Below are positions 13,406-14,267 of a DNA stretch of 14,267 nt, in pieces. The position numbers and the translations under genes are program-made. Numbering within the stretch: position 1 is the first letter of the stretch; each line of letters begins with the position of its first letter. The notes under the pieces are model-generated. The model ran no database searches. It saw only the letters and a program-made list of their open reading frames with translations, and was not told where the DNA came from. The DNA comes from Alphaproteobacteria bacterium (GTDB lineage: Bacteria; Pseudomonadota; Alphaproteobacteria; UBA2136; UBA6156): positions 1-14,267 of the forward strand of contig JAIXZU010000096.1 of assembly GCA_027489415.1 (NCBI GenBank). The letters run 5' to 3'.

Positions 13406-14267
13406 ATGGAATACCTCGACCCCGTCGTCCTCTCCCGCCTCCAGTTCGGCCTCACCGCCCTCTATCACTTCCTGTTCGTACCCCTCACCTTGGGCCTTGT
13501 CTGGCTGTTGGTGATTCTCGAAGCCACCTACGTCATGACCAAAAACGAAGTCTGGAAACAAGCCACCCAGTTCTGGGGCAAACTCTTCGGCATCAACTTC
13601 GCCATGGGCGTCGCCACCGGCATCACCATGGAGTTCCAGTTCGGCACCAACTGGGCCTACTATAGCCACTATGTGGGGGACATCTTCGGCACCCCCCTCG
13701 CCATCGAGGGCATGATGGCCTTCTTCCTAGAAAGCACGATGATCGGCCTCTTCTTCTTCGGCTGGAACAAATTGACGCGCATCCAGCACCTTGCGGTCAC
13801 ATCCTTCCTCGCCCTCGCCACGAATATATCCGGGCTCTGGATTCTCATCGCCAACGGCTGGATGCAAAACCCCGCGGGCGCCGCCTTCAACCCCGCCACC
13901 ATGCGCATGGAAATGACCAACTTCGCGGACGTCTTCTTCAACCCCGTCGCCCAGGCCAAATTCGTCCACACGCTCAGCGCCGGTTACGTTTGCGGCGCCA
14001 TGTTCATGCTCGCCATTGCCAGCTACTTCCTGCTGCGCCGCAAGCACGTCGCGGTCATGCAACGCAGCTTTGCGGTGGCCGCCGCCTTCGGCCTCGCAGG
14101 CTCCCTCAGCGTGGTCGTGCTGGGAGACGAATCCGGCTACACCATGAACGAAAGCCAGCAAATGAAAATGGCCGCCATTGAAGCCATGTGGGACACCGAG
14201 CCCGCCCCCGCCGGTTTCAACGTCAGCGCATGGCCCAACCAGACCGAAATGCGCAACGAGTTCGAGG
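13406..14267 (+). CDS. cydA: Cytochrome bd ubiquinol oxidase subunit I (3' partial)
   Basis: The first 287 codons are present and the gene runs off the right edge. Recognisable CydA features are H21 (the equivalent of E. coli H19, heme b595/d ligand region) in LYHFLFVPLTLG, the acidic segment AIEGMMAFFLEST, the heme b558 histidine in AKFVHTLSAGYV, and GDESGY followed by KMAAIEAMW with the Q-loop lysine and glutamate that contact quinol. CydA with CydB reduces oxygen to water with very high affinity using quinol, in the inner membrane. It follows cydP and shares its FNR-type promoter. The start codon has no strong ribosome binding site (CCCCC precedes the ATG). cydB is expected just beyond the window. 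Confidence 0.97.
   Translation, partial: MEYLDPVVLSRLQFGLTALYHFLFVPLTLGLVWLLVILEATYVMTKNEVWKQATQFWGKLFGINFAMGVATGITMEFQFGTNWAYYSHYVGDIFGTPLAIEGMMAFFLESTMIGLFFFGWNKLTRIQHLAVTSFLALATNISGLWILIANGWMQNPAGAAFNPATMRMEMTNFADVFFNPVAQAKFVHTLSAGYVCGAMFMLAIASYFLLRRKHVAVMQRSFAVAAAFGLAGSLSVVVLGDESGYTMNESQQMKMAAIEAMWDTEPAPAGFNVSAWPNQTEMRNEFE

Overview
This window is most likely chromosomal DNA of an alphaproteobacterium, perhaps of the Rhodospirillales type; that placement is inference. The grounds are a sigma factor resembling the EcfG (general stress) class, a matching GGAAC-N16-CGTT promoter, FNR control of hemN, cyd and ompW, a three-part LplT-PlsC-Aas fusion, and GC-rich coding with C-rich third positions. 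Both window ends cut through genes. No phage, transposase, CRISPR array or rRNA was seen.

Layout from left to right. 2-2869: 5'-truncated transporter/acyltransferase/acyl-ACP synthetase fusion for lysophospholipid recycling. 2973-3338: small secreted six-cysteine protein. 3359-4627 (minus): Wzx-like polysaccharide flippase. 4646-4829: a terminator and a long palindrome in the gap. 4843-5889 (minus): zinc alcohol dehydrogenase. 6111-6277: tRNA-Phe(GAA) and tRNA-Pro(TGG), followed by two further copies of the tRNA-Pro 3' end at about 70-nt spacing. 6511-7809: a three-gene cassette encoding an SDR-like protein without the catalytic tyrosine, a DCC (DUF393) protein and a 48-aa DUF2256 zinc-ribbon protein. 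7810-8976 (minus): CoaD-CoaE fusion for the last two steps of CoA synthesis. 9107-9337: small membrane-anchored protein behind an EcfG-type promoter, convergent with an ECF sigma gene (9387-10184, minus). 10345-10956: OmpW porin. 11015-12337 (minus): HemN. 12381-13145 (minus): Crp/Fnr-family regulator. 13168 to the right end: CydP-like small subunit and the 5' part of cydA.

The right third reads as a low-oxygen module. A Crp/Fnr regulator with the E-x-x-S-R recognition helix sits among three FNR boxes placed ahead of ompW, hemN and cydP-cydA, so it probably switches on cytochrome bd oxidase, oxygen-independent heme synthesis and an outer-membrane channel together. Its only cysteine cluster is at the C-terminus, C-x2-C-x5-C, the reverse of E. 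coli FNR. This cluster, the cassette beside the tRNA-tail repeats, and the CoaD-CoaE fusion are the most unusual things here. All family calls come from reading motifs by eye; no database search was run.
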